Origin: Pempheris klunzingeri
Taxonomy: Eukaryota; Chordata; Actinopteri; Acropomatiformes; Pempheridae
Reading direction: 5' to 3'
DNA: 64,000 nucleotides
Assembly: GCF_042242105.1 (NCBI RefSeq)
Contig: NW_027254967.1
Coordinates: 62,001 to 126,000, forward strand
How positions within the stretch are numbered: the first letter of the stretch is position 1; every line of letters begins with the position of its first letter. The translations under genes and the position numbers were made by a program. Of this stretch, positions 1 to 13,800 are shown one piece after another. The notes under the pieces were generated by a model, which was not told where the DNA came from, searched no databases, and saw only the letters and a program-made list of their open reading frames with translations.

Positions 1-3000
1 GTGATCTTGCTGCTTTTCATTAACAGTGTGGGCGCTGCATTTTAAACTAGTGAGGTACAGGTGATGGCTGTGTGGGTTAGCCCAGTAATAAAGATGTGAT
101 AAAACTAGAATGCTAGAATGACCTTTTCAATGACAAGGATGGGCAGCTTTTAATTTTGGTTCGGTTAGATGATTTTCTAAACAACTGGCCTGGATCAAAA
201 ATCACACCCAAAATCAGAGCTGTGTTTCCTTAATACGGGATGACAGGCATACACGCAATGCAATGTCACAAACACAAATGTCAGTAAAGCTCCATGGTAA
301 CATCCTATGATCTGTTGATAATTTCTGAACAACTGCAGCTTGCACTCATATATACAGCAGACACAATGCACTGAAATGCACATGTGAAGGCTCAATGTAG
401 CCGAACTGAAGCACTTTCACCATACGCTCATATGTTGGTGGTGATAAACACTTTTATAGCATTAGTTGTTACTTTGGCACGCTGCTGGGAGAAGCACTCG
501 CCTTCCAGTCTGTTTTTGTCTCATTCAGCTAATCAACACATACAGGTGAAGATGTCTTCAATTACATGTTGGTGTGTTGGTTTTACACAGACATACCCAA
601 GTCCAGCTGAACAATGTCTGCATCCAGTTCGATACTAATCCAGTTTTGCTGTAGATGTTTTTATTGTTATGGCAAAATTCGATATGTTGGTACATCCTTT
701 ACATATAATCCTTGCTTTTACAAGGGAAGGGAGTAATTTAAAAAATTTTGAGAAGTCTGAGATTATTATTAGATTTCTCTTGTATTTACTCTCACTGTTG
801 CTCAGCCAAGCTGTCTCCAGTCCAGACCACTAAGTCTATATTTTTTTCTGTGAATTAAAAGATGATATTGATGATAAAAGAAAAACAGCAGATAGGCCTC
901 TATCACACAGAGAGGAGTCTCACAATTTAGAGGAGTCAGCTGACGGAGCGCAGGCCTACTGTTAGACTGATTAACTAGTCAGTCAGTTTTCTGCTATCCA
1001 CAAGCAAATGTGAACAAGTACTCACGCACACTCTCCCACACACACAAATGGACGCACTTGTCTCTGTCTGGCCTGTCTGCACTGGGCTGCTGGTCAAAAG
1101 GCTCATTGTGTAAAAATTGAATTCTACGTTCATTAGTCTCCTTGGTGTATTAAAGGCAGCCGGTTGTAAGTAAACAGTCACTTTGGCCTTTTGGCTCAGA
1201 CAAGTATATTTATGTCACATGAATCACGCACCAGTTAGACTGGGAGTAACTGTTTAATTAAACTGACAATTAATATAACAGACTGATGTCAGTTCTCATT
1301 TTGTGTAATAATAGGAAAATAATATTCATACATTTTTACAGGTGAGGACAGTGTTGTTTTTGTTTGATATCCGTATGGAAACGGATCCACAGCTGAGACG
1401 AGGCCCTGTTTTGATTGGCACCAGAGTGAGCTTCTGTGCATGTTGTCATTACTCAACTTGCCTCCAGTGCCTCTTCCTCTTCAGTTCCCTTTAAACTCTG
1501 AACAACATAGAATTACCCCAGCGTGTCTGTGTCTGTTTAGGGCTCCATTTTATATCTTGAGATGTTTTTCATTCAGGCTTGAATATATTATATATTAATA
1601 GGTGTGTGCTTGCATGCATCACAGTGGCATAGACATTTGCAGAAAAAAACATTTACATTTGAAATTTGTGCTTGCATAGGACGCTCAAGTGCAATTTTGG
1701 ACAAGAAGAATGTTGTGAGAAAGAGTTTTAAGTGCATGGGAGAGGTCGACTAGCTGACAAGCAGGGCAGGGTGCAGAGAAGCCGTCTAACCGGTGACACT
1801 GCAAGCTATCAGCCTTGGGTGTGGGAAGAAGGTGTGTGTTGTGAGTGTGTCTCAGTGTGGATTTGTGCATGTCACAAGTTTGCTCGGTAGGTGTTTGTAA
1901 CTCAGGTCATTGCTGAAGAGATACATAAATATTTTCCTGATGAGATATTGGCAAAGAGCACAGAAACAACTGTCTTGTTTGTGGGCCACAGAGGCTTCCT
2001 GACACTAACATGGAGTTTGACTCACCAAGTTAATACCTGAGCAGTCCGAGCATGTGTGAGGCTACACACATTATGTTGCCCAAACCCTATTTTCCTCCAG
2101 AACAAGATCTCTTTGTCTGCTGTTAGGCCATGGTGCAAACTGATTAACTCTCCCTCCCCCTCAATACCTCTTTTTTTCTCACTCTGTTTTTCTCTTTCAG
2201 TCACTGTCATGCCTTCAAGTTTGTTAAAGGTTTTCTTAAGAGTGAGGGGAGAGAGTTCTGTGTTGTGTAGACCTGCTGCCCTTTTGATCTGACAGGTAGA
2301 ATTTGCCTGCAGGGCAGACAGGGGAAGAGAAAGGGCCAAAAGAAAAGAGGATGTCTTTTTTTCAGGTAATTTGAGGCGGAATACCTCGGAGCACAACTCC
2401 TTGCTAATGATGAGAGAGCAGCAAAAGGGGATGGAGGGTGGGGGAGGAGGGTGAGGAAGAAGCGGAGCAGAGAGAGGAGTGTAATTTCCCTCTTGCTACG
2501 CCTCCTTCATCAAACTGTCAGTCATCCATCCATACCTCGGTCCCTCCCTCTGCTTCAGGGATTTAGATGCCTCTGGACACAAGTCAGCAGGCCTCGTAAT
2601 CCTTCTCCTCCAACCCCCATTGTTGTTCAGGTCTTCTCTTTTTTATTATAGTCATACCTGCCCTGTCTCCCATTCATATCTGTGTGCTTGTAGAGCTTTG
2701 TTGAGGATCATTTGCTCTGGCTGTTGTCTGTCAGTCTCAGCCACTTTATGTCGCCTCATAACTTCACATAAAGAATTCTGGTGTGACTTAAAGTCTACAT
2801 CTCCTCTCAGTCTCTTGTCTTTTGGTTTAAGAAGTTGGTACCAGAGTAGGTAGAGGATGGAGGAAACAGACAAAGGAGAAAAATGAGAATCACTCCTATT
2901 TTGTTCCTCATGTCCACTCCACAGCAGACAACACCCACCCTCTCGGGCACACCTACACAGATTTTAACTGGGCTAGGCATGTGATCCAAACTAAAGTCAA

Positions 3001-3289
3001 CAAACCCTTGAGTAGGAGACTGGAACCCACTGCAGTGATTTCCCGCTCTTACTCTCCAAAGACTTATCTCCTTACCACATCCCAGCGAACAGCACTGTAG
3101 ATGTGGTTGAGACTGGAACCACAATGATAAGAGTTTCTTTGTGTATGTGCTCTGTCTGCGAGTTTGTCTCTGGAGAGTCAGGGGCACCTTGAGCCGAGGG
3201 CAAGTTCACATGCAGACACCGTCTGATGAGACGAGTAGTCTGTTCATTACCTCAACTATGGCTACCACCAGGAATTATTTGAAATGTTA

Positions 3290-3522
3290 TTTTGGAAAAG
3301 TTCAAAAGTATTAGTATCAAATTATCCTTAATGTACAAAAAGTACTCATTAAGGCCCTTTTCAGAAAAATCTATGTTATTATAATAATACAGAATTCTAA
3401 TCATCAAGTCAAATCATCAAAGTAGCAGAAATTGGAAATACTCAAGTAAAGTACAAATACCACAAAATTATCCAGTAAAGTTACTAATGATGTACTTAGT
3501 GTACTTTTCTGCCACTGTGATT
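3290..3522 (-). repeat. Dispersed repeat fragment, family B ('acttgagta' type), reverse orientation
   Basis: Low-complexity text built from acttaagta/agtacttt words, ending in a 'tctgccactg' tail. The same word pattern recurs at 11330-11815 and 63280-63640. I recognise this general pattern as a common dispersed repeat of teleost genomes; the boundaries are approximate and no coding capacity is seen. Confidence 0.5.
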
Positions 3523-3534
3523 TATTTTTAGTAC

Positions 3535-3745
3535 TGATAAATCGACATGTTTAGAGTAATCAATTGTTTAAATTGTGAAAAATGGTGATTGCTATTTCCC
3601 AGAGCCTCAGGTGGCGTCTCCAGCTGCTTGTTGTGAAACCCAAAGATGTTACAATCATTCATAAATCAGTTAAAAGCTTCACCAAATACTAAAAATGCTG
3701 TCTGTTAATTTTAATCGATTAATGGACTGATTGTTAGTGCCAACT
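3535..3745 (-). repeat. Dispersed repeat fragment, family A, reverse orientation
   Basis: Contains words such as 'aatcaattgtttaaattgtg', 'ctatttcccagagcct', 'gtgaaacccaaagatgtt' and 'atcgattaatgg'. These correspond in reverse orientation to the copies at 34918-35100 and 52425-52610. Non-coding, with AT-rich atcgattaat ends. Boundaries approximate. Confidence 0.5.
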
Positions 3746-4034
3746 CATTAGACTGGGTGTGATCAACATTGTGTGTCGTCAGAGGTCACCGGGACTGTCT
3801 TTTTGAGGATCACAAAAACAAGCAAACAAACAGGCAAACAGGGTAAAACACACAAGCTTGCAGATGCACACCAGGCTGCTTGGAAATTTGGACGCACAAA
3901 CCCACTCTCAGAAAGCAGAAGCTTTACAAAACAGTGGGGAATGTAGCAACCAGACCATAAACCCACATACAGTAAGGTGACAAGTGGCTCTCTGTCACAC
4001 GTTGATGGACCTCAGTTTTATCATAAGGTCACAC

Positions 4035-4122
4035 ATTTTTATTTATTTATTATTTTTTTTTATTTCAATTTCGTTGTGCTTCTTTGCACAATGACAATAA
4101 AAGAATTCTGATTCTGATTCTG
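4035..4122 (+). mobile_element. Truncated LINE-type 3' tail
   Basis: A T-rich stretch leads into 'tttcgttgtgcttctttgca', then 'caatgacaataaa' and a short (attctg)n array. This arrangement is typical of the 3' ends of fish CR1/L2-like LINEs, which terminate in short tandem repeats. No reverse-transcriptase coding sequence remains beside it, so it is a dead 5'-truncated insertion. The family assignment is from memory of such tails. Confidence 0.5.
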
Positions 4123-5763
4123 TGTACATGGGCAGGCTGCAACAATGCATTTGGTAAAAGATAGCTATTCAATTATTAGGTGAACTTAAATAGAGAGTGT
4201 GCACCATGTTCTTTTTCGTTTTCTAAATGAGTTAGCGGCTCGTAGATCTACATATGAAACTTTTATAGGCCGACAAACCTATTGTTGGAGATTCCTCTTT
4301 AAACAACCACAGAAACAGGATAATGATAGATCAACATAAAGAGGCAGGCAGACAGATCGCTGATGGAGTGAAAATGGGTCCTGTGCTGTGCACCACAGCT
4401 AGTCAGATGAGTCCTTTTGAACTTGTTTCTAAACACAGTCTGAGATTTTACCACATGTCCCTAGTTTGGACTCCACCCTGCTCTGCTCTCCTTTATTCTG
4501 TCTGCATTGATGCTTTTGAGTGTGACTCCCTGGCTCCCTTTTCTCTCTGCATGTCTCGGTTTCTGGCTTTTGCCATTCCTCTCTGTTAACTTTATACACC
4601 CATTTCTTTTCTTTTTTACATCTTTCTTTCTACATAACTTTGACATCACTCTCACACCTCCGCCACAACCTCTGTCCGCCTCCTCTTTGGTTTTATTTGG
4701 TGTTATTTTGCTGCCTCAGCTCCTAAGAGGAAAAAAAACTATGCCAAGAAGTGACAGAGTGATTAAAAAAAAAAAAAAGATACACCAGCCCACTATAACT
4801 GCATTTCATAGTTTCCACAAAAAGATCCCATAATTGAAAATGTACATCTAAGTTGAGGTGCATTTTGATTTTCCAAGGCAGAGCAGGCCTCTACTCCTCT
4901 GCTGATGTATGGATCTAAATGTTACACTGTCTCTCTCTCTTCCATTGGCAGACCTTCAACACTAAATTTACTCTGTGGCAGCACAGGAGCAAGATCTGGC
5001 AGAACTCACTATCATTATGTGATAGGACAAACAGCCTCGTTGGGATGTCTGACTTTAATCAACACTGTCATAAGCTCACTGACGCTTCCTTATTCTAGTG
5101 CTGGACTTGATATTTATCATTAGGGGTGTAATGGTACATAAAAATGACCAGTACCTACAGATCAGTACCTAACTTTCAACTCACGGGTTGTTACAGCTTG
5201 TGATTGTTTCTAAAAGGGGGGCAGGATTTGCTGGCTGATATGTGGACAAGATGGAACTTTGTAACAGGGCGTGATTACTGTCAGTCTGTATTTAAAACAG
5301 TAAGGCCGCATGTCATCTGCTATAAAACCACCTGTAGTGTTTTGTTATTGCTTTGGCCCAGTCTGACTTGTTAGCGAGAGTTGCTTAAATGCCACAGGGA
5401 GCTCGGTTTGCACACATCTGGGTGATGAAGTCACCTTCAAGAGCAGGTTTTCTGCGTTCGCCATAACTTTGAGCTGTACTATGCTAAATTACTAGTGACC
5501 CTTCTATGGCATGTATGCTCATGTGCAGTGGTTAAAACAACACTGAATTTGTTTGGTACACTTTCTCAGGGGTCCAGGGCAGCTGTAATTTCACTTCTTA
5601 AAGCATCAATGCCTTTTGTAAGTCAAATGAAGGTCCCATATTTTTTGTGTACAGCAGTAGCAGCAGCAATTACCTGAACTGCCTGTAAAGAAATGACATC
5701 AAAGCATTCAGTGTGGAGTTTTCTCAGCAGAACGGATGAGGTAAAACGCTGGTGTACCTCCCC

Positions 5764-5766
<3 letters not shown>

Positions 5767-5794
<28 letters not shown>
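5767..5794. repeat. (GA)14 microsatellite
   Basis: Perfect GA dinucleotide run of 28 bp in non-coding sequence. Confidence 0.95.
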
Positions 5795-8700
5795 TATATT
5801 AACACACCCATTGTTGGGCTGCACCATTGAGCTTTTGAGGTCTAGAAAGTGCTTCCCTGTTTGTGTCACTTGTGGGTCTGAGATGACTGTGAAAGTTCAT
5901 CTCAACCTTCTAGGTGGTGGTATGGTAGTCTTCCAGTGTCTGAAGAGAGTTTTTCAGTTACACATATAAGACTTTTGTCTCATGTAATGACTAACATAAT
6001 TCATTGCTCTGAACATCAGTGATTTTGCATACACTCTCCATACCCTGATGTATATCGATATCAGAAGGAAATATCTATCCTTAATCTAAATCACTGCAGT
6101 TTCAAAACTTAAGTCGTGTGATCTGGATCACAATTTCTCCAGACGTCTGGGTCTGATAGATTTGCAGGCACAGTTCAAATAGCTAGTTAGTCATGCAATC
6201 TAGTTGTATCTCTACAACTCACTTTTTTAAAAAAATGATTTACCAGGCATCTTTCCGTAGCACTCATGTTACCTCCTTCACCAACCGAACAGCATAGCCA
6301 TGAATTAACGCCACAGCAAACAATTCTTAACCTGATTTTCTTGTGACGTTCATGCATGTACACACAGGACTGCAGTACAGTGAATAGGCCACCTATGCTC
6401 TAGCCAAGTCAGGGAATGATCCAGGGATTGAAATGTGAGCTGCTTTATGCTCTCCCTCTTTCTCTCTCACACCGTTTCTCTGTGATGGCTGCAGGGGGAG
6501 AGCATGATGGAATTATTAAGCGTCGCTGAGACTAGAATAGTGGCTGGGGGAGGAGGTAGTGGTGAAGTTGTTGTGGAGGGGAGGAAGGTGGAGAGGTAGG
6601 AGGAGAGAATGAGCACAAAAGAAATGGGGAGTTAAGAATTGGGAATGGGAGGAAAATGAGAAAGTAGAGGAGCTCGGGACATAGGCATTAGGAATGAAGG
6701 AGGTGGGAGACATTACATGAGTGAGTGAGAATCAACCCACCCTTCTCTGCTCATTGAGGCCACCACGGCCAGCCGGACAGGCAGGGGTCAGCATGAGGTA
6801 GAAGAGGAGGAGGAGGGAGAGAGCGAAGAGGAGAGGGGGTGCAGAGAGAAGGAGAGAGGGAGGGGTGTGCGTGAGATGGGGGCGCTAATGTGAACCAGCT
6901 GTAGAAACCTGACACCTCAAGAGTGGGTTAGAAATGAGAGGTGGAGGAGTGAGAAAGAGAGGGGAAGACGGGCTGCAGGAAATTGCACGGAGTAAGAGAA
7001 GGATGGAGGAAAAGGGAGGAAAAAAAGTCCTCATGGAGCAAAACAAAGGATCCCATAGATGAATTTGGCTGCAGAAGGCCTCTCTACCGCGTTGTTCATG
7101 AAAGTAGAGCTGACTGTGTGTGTTTATGTGTCTGTATGCATTAATCTGTGTGCAAACTCTTGCCTGTGCTCTGTGGTGTTTATGAACATTTGTCAGAGGA
7201 ATCACACCGGTCTCAAAGTGTTATATTCAGTGGCAGACTAGTGTATCAGTGTGCCGGGTTATCTCCTCTTCGGTGAGACACCACTCCCTGACAATAAGGT
7301 GAATCATGCACAGCCTTGTCTATTTGCCTCTAGCTCAAGTGATACCGCCAGAGGCTAATAATGAGCTCTCTATCTGGCAGTGGAACCTGAAGGACAGGGT
7401 GGTATCGCTTCCTGGTGGTGCCTTGGCATGTGGCTCTCTCAACACTGGTTCGACAGCACTGATTTTATTGCATTTGCATTTATTGCATCTTAAAATAGCA
7501 AAAAAAAACCCACTTCTTGAAGGGTGGTGTAGCGTTCTAAGACAGCTCTATAGGATATACAATACCTCTCTGTCTGTCTTGTGCACATTGAGTGATTCAC
7601 CAGGCAAACTCAAAAGTTCTGTCATTTGAAATCCTTTTAAAATGATTCATTCCAAGCGTAAAAGACTTGTAATCAGGCTAAACATTCCAACAAAGCACAA
7701 GTTTCAGATTTCCTCTGTCTCACTGAAGTGGCTATACTTGACTTTGAAAATACGTCTCATATTCTTCATAGTTTCAACAGTGAAAACGTGTGAAATGTTC
7801 CCAGTGAAATGTAAACCTGGCATTAACCTGGACACGGTGCTCTTTGTGTGACAGCCTGCTAATGTGATGTATTTCACAGGGCAGAGGGCCATGTCATTAC
7901 TCCTTAAGAGGGGGCGGAGAGGTTGTCCAGGAGAAAAAAAGAGCAGCCCTAATTCCCAGGACGGCCGCCTTGTTGTGATATCACGACCAAGCTGTGTTTG
8001 TGTTTGGAGTGGGGAGGGACGTCTTTGTGTTTGTGTATTTATGTGTGTGTGTTTGTGCATAGGCATGTGGTGTGTGGTGTGTAGGGGGTCGCACTGCAGA
8101 CATGCTGATGTAGGGACGGAGACAGCGAAGAGTTAGGGAGGCCATGTCTAATCTGTCAGAGCTGCGGTGAGGTGGCATAAAGCCTGACCTGCCTTTGAAG
8201 ATCATACATCACTAATCTACCATCTGGTTTGTCTGTTTACTAGCACCATGAGTGTGAGCAAATGGAGGATTTTTAGAGAATATTTTAGGGGCTTAAACTA
8301 TATATTGAAAAGGTTGGTGATATTCTGTGCTGTCAAAAATACCATGAAAATACCCCAAAACCAACCAACCTTAGTCCATCTCTCAGTACTGTACAGTGTG
8401 ACTTGCCCCTCTATGCCTCTCAGCCTATTCCTTCCTTCAGAAGCCGAAAATCTTTCAAATAGGGGTCAACAAAGTTATACTTTCATGTTTTAAAAAAGTT
8501 ATTTCAGTACTGTAATTAAAGTTTACTCAACTAGAGTAAATGGAACATTTGTTATGGACTATTTTCAGCGGTGGCTAGCAGAGAGCATATAGTGAGCATA
8601 CACTCCACATACGCAGTCTATGGTGTGGCTTACTGATGTGTGGAATAAGATACATCAGTCTTTGGCTACATAGGAAATACTAATAAGCAGGATTAAGTCT

Positions 8701-9454
8701 TTTGTTGGCAATAATACAAATATAGACTATCGCCGGAGCTATCCTTTAAATCTAAATATAGTAAAGAGATTTCTGTCATATCAAGTCTAAACAAATGGAA
8801 AACTATAAAAATCCTGAAGATATAGTTCAGTATTATGGTGCTTATTCAATCTGGTGTAAATTTCATTGCATTTGACACAGTGTGTATTTGTGAAGCAGTG
8901 GGAATTTGTGGCCAGATGTTGTTGTTTGGCGTATTTGAAGAGACACTGGGTGACTCACACATCATACTCGGCAGATGTGATTGATCTGCGAGACTTCTGC
9001 CTGGCATGATTCATGACTCTCCCACTTTCCCATGCACTCACAACCTAATATCTTCAAGCTGCTTTGGGGTGGAGTGGCCAATAATAAATAAAAGTTAGTA
9101 AGCATGAGACTGAATTTCAAATATTTCCCATCTCCACTGTTTCCTTTCAGTTTTATATGGCTCATAGTACTGATCTCTGATTCCTCCCTTTTGTGTTTAT
9201 ATGCTACAAACATAAAAGTAAATGCTCTAGATATGCTTATTTATGAAGTAAGAATAATTTTTTTCCGCTTGCTATGGATAGAAAAGAACATATTCATTTT
9301 TTCTGTGCAAATGTCTCTCAGTAACTGTGTGGTGTATCTCTGCTCACCTATTATGTTACCTGAGCCCCTCTAGGGAAGCAGGTTTACAGGCCTGTGTAAG
9401 AGGCAGCTGGCTGCTCTGTCGCCCAGAGTCCCCAGACAGCGTGTCAGCCATGTG

Positions 9455-9477
9455 CCACACACACACACACACACACA
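9455..9477. repeat. (CA)n microsatellite
   Basis: Perfect CA run of about 23 bp in non-coding sequence. Confidence 0.9.
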
Positions 9478-10696
9478 GTGCAAGAGAGGGCTAATCAAAA
9501 TAGAATGCAGAGGAAATTACCAGACTAAGAACATTTTTCCTCAGTAACAATACACTTCTGACCAATTGCTGTCACATAAGGAAGTGGTGGGTGAAAGTGG
9601 AAGGCACTGAGAAAAAACAGAGGAATAGAAAGTGACGAAGGGATCATCGTCACTCATGAGATGCCTAGTGGACATCTTGTGTAATAATGTAATTTCCTCT
9701 GCACTGCTCAGCATGTGTCTGAATCACTTTACTGAAAATGAGGAAAAAAGAAAAGAAGAAATCCAATGAAAGGGGTGATGAATAAGCAGAAGAAAAAACC
9801 TGACACCATTTGTAGACCAAATGTGGCCATAACACGATAGATAAGTGATAGTTTTCTTCTAGTAATACACCATACAGGTTTTTAAGTTCTTAAAAACTCC
9901 TCATCTATACTGAGGACACATTTATGTAGAAAATGGGATTACTTATCTTATGGCAGGCATAACTGTGACATTGCTCAAATAAATGCTGATGCTTTTCACT
10001 TGTTTTTTAGTTTCTGCCAAGCTTCAGTCAACAACTTCCAGATGACTCCACCTCACATCCTTCTACTTTTTAACTTCTTCTTTGCCATCACTGACCCCAG
10101 TTTAACCCTCTCACAGAGCTCAGCTTCCCTCTTTTCTCTCACAGGGTTTATGGGTAAACAGCTCTGGGTACAGTGCATTTCATATCTGTAATCGTTTGTA
10201 CTTCAATCCTTATCTCATCTTAGCAGCATGTCCTTAAGACAACTTCAGCTTCTTCTGTCAATTGGCTCATTGCAGGCCATATGAATGTGTGTGTCAGTGT
10301 GTTTATGTGTGTACTGTCAAGCATGAGGATTTGTACTGTAAATAGCTTCATATCTTTCATGGGATAAAGGCACTAAATAAATGCAGTTCCTTAACCATTC
10401 ACCACCTGGCACATTCACAACTAGATTGTCTTTACGCACAGCCACACATTTTGTTAGTACTCCCCACACACTGTTGTTTGGATCACTATACAGCAGTGAC
10501 ATGACTGTATTAGAGTAGTTTTTATCTGTCCTGGTTCATTTGTTTCTTTGATGTGTGTTGACATGTGTTACTGTAATGTACTACAGGACTCTTGTGCAGA
10601 GTTACTCTGTGCTCTCAATGCTGTTGTCTGATGTGGTGTACTACGTGCACCTCACTGAAACTTACTCTTTTGTTTTGTTGTTTGTCTGTCTGTCTG

Positions 10697-10697
<1 letters not shown>

Positions 10698-10738
<41 letters not shown>
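10698..10738. repeat. (CA)20 microsatellite preceded by (TGTC)n
   Basis: Perfect CA run of 41 bp following a short tgtc tetramer array, about 130 bp upstream of the first recognised Notch exon. Confidence 0.95.
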
Positions 10739-10744
<6 letters not shown>

Positions 10745-10869
10745 TTGTCTCTTTGCTTACATTATCTTCCAACTTTATTGTCTGTGTTGATGGTTCATTA
10801 GGTTTAAACCCTTGTCTGTGCCTTTGTGTGCTCCATTATTGATTTCTGTGTTTTTGTGTGTGTGTCCAG

Positions 10870-13800
10870 GTGTGCACCAGGTTTTCTGGGTGAATACTGC
10901 CACCACAAGGACCCTTGTCAACCCGGCTACTGCCTGAATGGAGGTAACTGCTCCGTGTCCATGTCAGCTGGTGTACCTGTACCGGGCAGCGCCACCTGCA
11001 CCTGCCCTCTTGGCTTCACCGGACAGCACTGTCAAACCCCCCAGAACTCCACATGTTACCCCAACAACCCCTGTGCCAACAGAGGGGTCTGCACCCTGCT
11101 GTCCCTGGACAAGTACAAGTGCGAGTGTGCTAGAGGATGGACAGGTGAGACACTGTTTAATCACCATGCAGGAATTCGCCACTAGGGCAGTGACGTTTAA
11201 TTTTTGTTTATTGCCTAAATACTAATTAATTTTTTTAAACAGACTGAATGCAAGTACACTTGCCAACACGGCTCCAGACGAGCTCTTCAGTATAGGTTAG
11301 CTTCTATTGCATGATTTTAAAACCACAGGTACCTCGCAAGCAGTCCATTTATTCAAGTGCCGTATTTTTAAGTATAAATTTGAGGGAGTTCACTTGAGTA
11401 TTTCTGTTTTCTGCTACTGCTAGTTACCTGTTACTTTGCAGAATCAGATTAATTAAATTAATTGATTAATTAAAATATTAATAAATGAATTATATTATTC
11501 ATCAATAAGGCTCTGCTGGTCCCCATGGGGGAGGGTCACAAGCTGCCCAGCAGTATGTGAATGAATTAATGAATTAAATAAGCTCCACCTTTACCAATTG
11601 TAATTATTAACCAGAATATTTATAATCCAATTATTATCCAATAATATGATAGATATTCTGAAATCCTGCATAGTGAATATTTTTACTTTTGGTACTTAAA
11701 GCATATTTTGACTTAGGTAAAATTATTGCAGGACTTTTACTTGTAATAGAGTATTTCCATAATGTGGTTTTACAAAAAAGATCTGAGTACTTCTTCCGCC
11801 ACTGTGCATTGTTGGAAAGTGGTGGCTTTTCATCTCTGCTGGTTCTGTCGGCCTGCACTTTCATCATACAGTCGAACCTCTCATTGTCTCATCCTCCCAA
11901 CCAGCATCCTCGTCTCTCTCCACATTGTGCTTTTTAAAATAATCAGTAGTAGACAGCCTCACTTTTGGATCAGGTGATCAGCTAAATGGAAAGCTTGGTT
12001 AAGTTCTATGCTGCTGCGTACACGTGCATCACACGCTGGACACCAGTAGGAATACACGCAACAAGCGCTGTGCGTATGGCGTCAAGCATCTGTGGATCAT
12101 CATGCATTCACATGGATGTGACCACGTGAAACTTGAAACGTGAAACTACTCACAAAAAATGGTTGCATATGTGATTGTTTGGGTTGCAGTCTGGAGCCCT
12201 GCAACAATAAAGATCTGTTGTCCTTTTTCTTCAGTGTTTTTATAGAACAGATTTTGCATCACTGTTCTATAAGCAGTTAATTTCCCGCTGTCCAGCAAAT
12301 CCAGGAATTTCATAAACAACCTTTTCTACAGTTTCCTTACTGTGTAACTCTATTACAGCAATTTTCTCTTGAATTACTGCACTTGCTGATGAAATGAAAA
12401 CAAATCTGTCAAAAACAAATGTGTTTTGATGCATTAATGGCTCCAGAAGGATGGCTGTTATTAAAATAATACATTTAGACATTTAGACAACCTTGATACA
12501 TTGAGTGCTATTGTTCAGTTTGGTGACGTTTGGTACTTATTAATTAGCCCTCTTTAATCATGCATGTAATCAATGCATGGTTAGAGAGGGTTAAACAGGG
12601 TGCAAATCTAATTTGTCCTGAAAATGTCACGGCATAAAAGACAACATATATGATAAGATGTGTTTGGAAAAACCATAAATACATACCTGTCATTGCATGT
12701 TGCTTTTGCTAATACTTTTCTCTTTTCTCTTTTCTCTCCTCATTCCCAGGGTCGAGGTGTGAGCATGAGGACAGCTGTCTGTCTAGTCCCTGTGCCAATG
12801 GTGGAACGTGCAGCTCTCTGTCTGGTGGAAGCTACACATGCTCCTGTCCTCCTGGCTATACAGGTCCTCGCTGCCTTAATGACACAAATGAATGTGCCGT
12901 CACACCCTCGATATGCCAGAACGAAGGAGTTTGCATCAACAGCCCTGGTTCCTACAAGTGAGAATCTAGTTTCTAGTAACCAAATGTGAAGTATGTCCCT
13001 ATCTGGAAGATTTCCTACTACAAATTAATTTTAGAGTAAAACAGTTGAATTGCTTAAGAATTATCAGATGTTTTCATGTAAAGACGATGAAATGAACTGC
13101 ATGAAACGGACTATGTTATCGCTGCAGGTGTACCTGTGCCCTGGGGTTTACTGGCAGACATTGTGAAAGCTCGTACATCCCTTGCTCACCCTCACCATGC
13201 CTAAATGGAGGCACCTGCCACCAGAACTCTGAAACCAGCTACTCGTGTCACTGTCTTCCAGGTAGGAGGATTCAAATTTTGAAATGCTAGACTTTTGTTC
13301 AGCTGAATATGACTAGAAAAACCAAAACTGATACTATGTTTAAAAGGTAACCAACCATCACTTACCAACATACATCAACAGTTATGTTACCAGGTGAGAC
13401 AGAGAGGGAGGGAAAGCAGAAAGGAAATCAAATGGAAATCAAAGAGAAGACATTTGAATGTAGTAGGAGACAAAAAATGACACTGTAACTGGTGTTTATG
13501 TGTAAATGAATGTAGCTTTGGGTGTCTGTATTGTTACATTATGTTGTTTGAGGTGCAAACAGTCTGATCTATCAGATACACTACACAGCCAGTGTGCTAG
13601 AGTTAACAAGTAGACACAACAAACACACACACAGCTGCTGTGTATATACCACCAGGACGTGTCATAGTTCCCTAAACCAGGGAATGTCATACCGCTGATT
13701 GTTTTAAATATGTATCCACTTGGGGAAGAAACAATGAGCAATTAATAACCAAATTAATGTCCTGTCTTTCATTTGCCGCAGGCTTCAATGGTACTAACTG

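Larger units (their letters stand above)
1..10869 (+). other. Probable long 5' intron of the Notch gene (or its 5' flank); no exon seen
   Basis: No open reading frame here resembles a known protein and I could not find the two expected 5' Notch exons (signal peptide; first half of EGF 1). The first exon recognised begins at 10870 behind a normal acceptor and encodes the end of EGF 1, so this stretch is best read as the intron before it, possibly with sequence upstream of the gene. It holds microsatellites and dispersed repeat pieces listed separately, plus purine-rich low-complexity sequence around 6530-7030. Open frames here are short and lack domain signatures. Confidence 0.6.

Noticed and set aside
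2022..3187. Open frames of 120-126 codons on the minus strand in the first 3.2 kb
   Set aside because: No domain, no splice-site support, composition like surrounding non-coding DNA.
9361..9480. Search for a Notch exon 2 near a cag acceptor and CA repeat
   Set aside because: No cysteine-patterned frame with proper splice sites was found.
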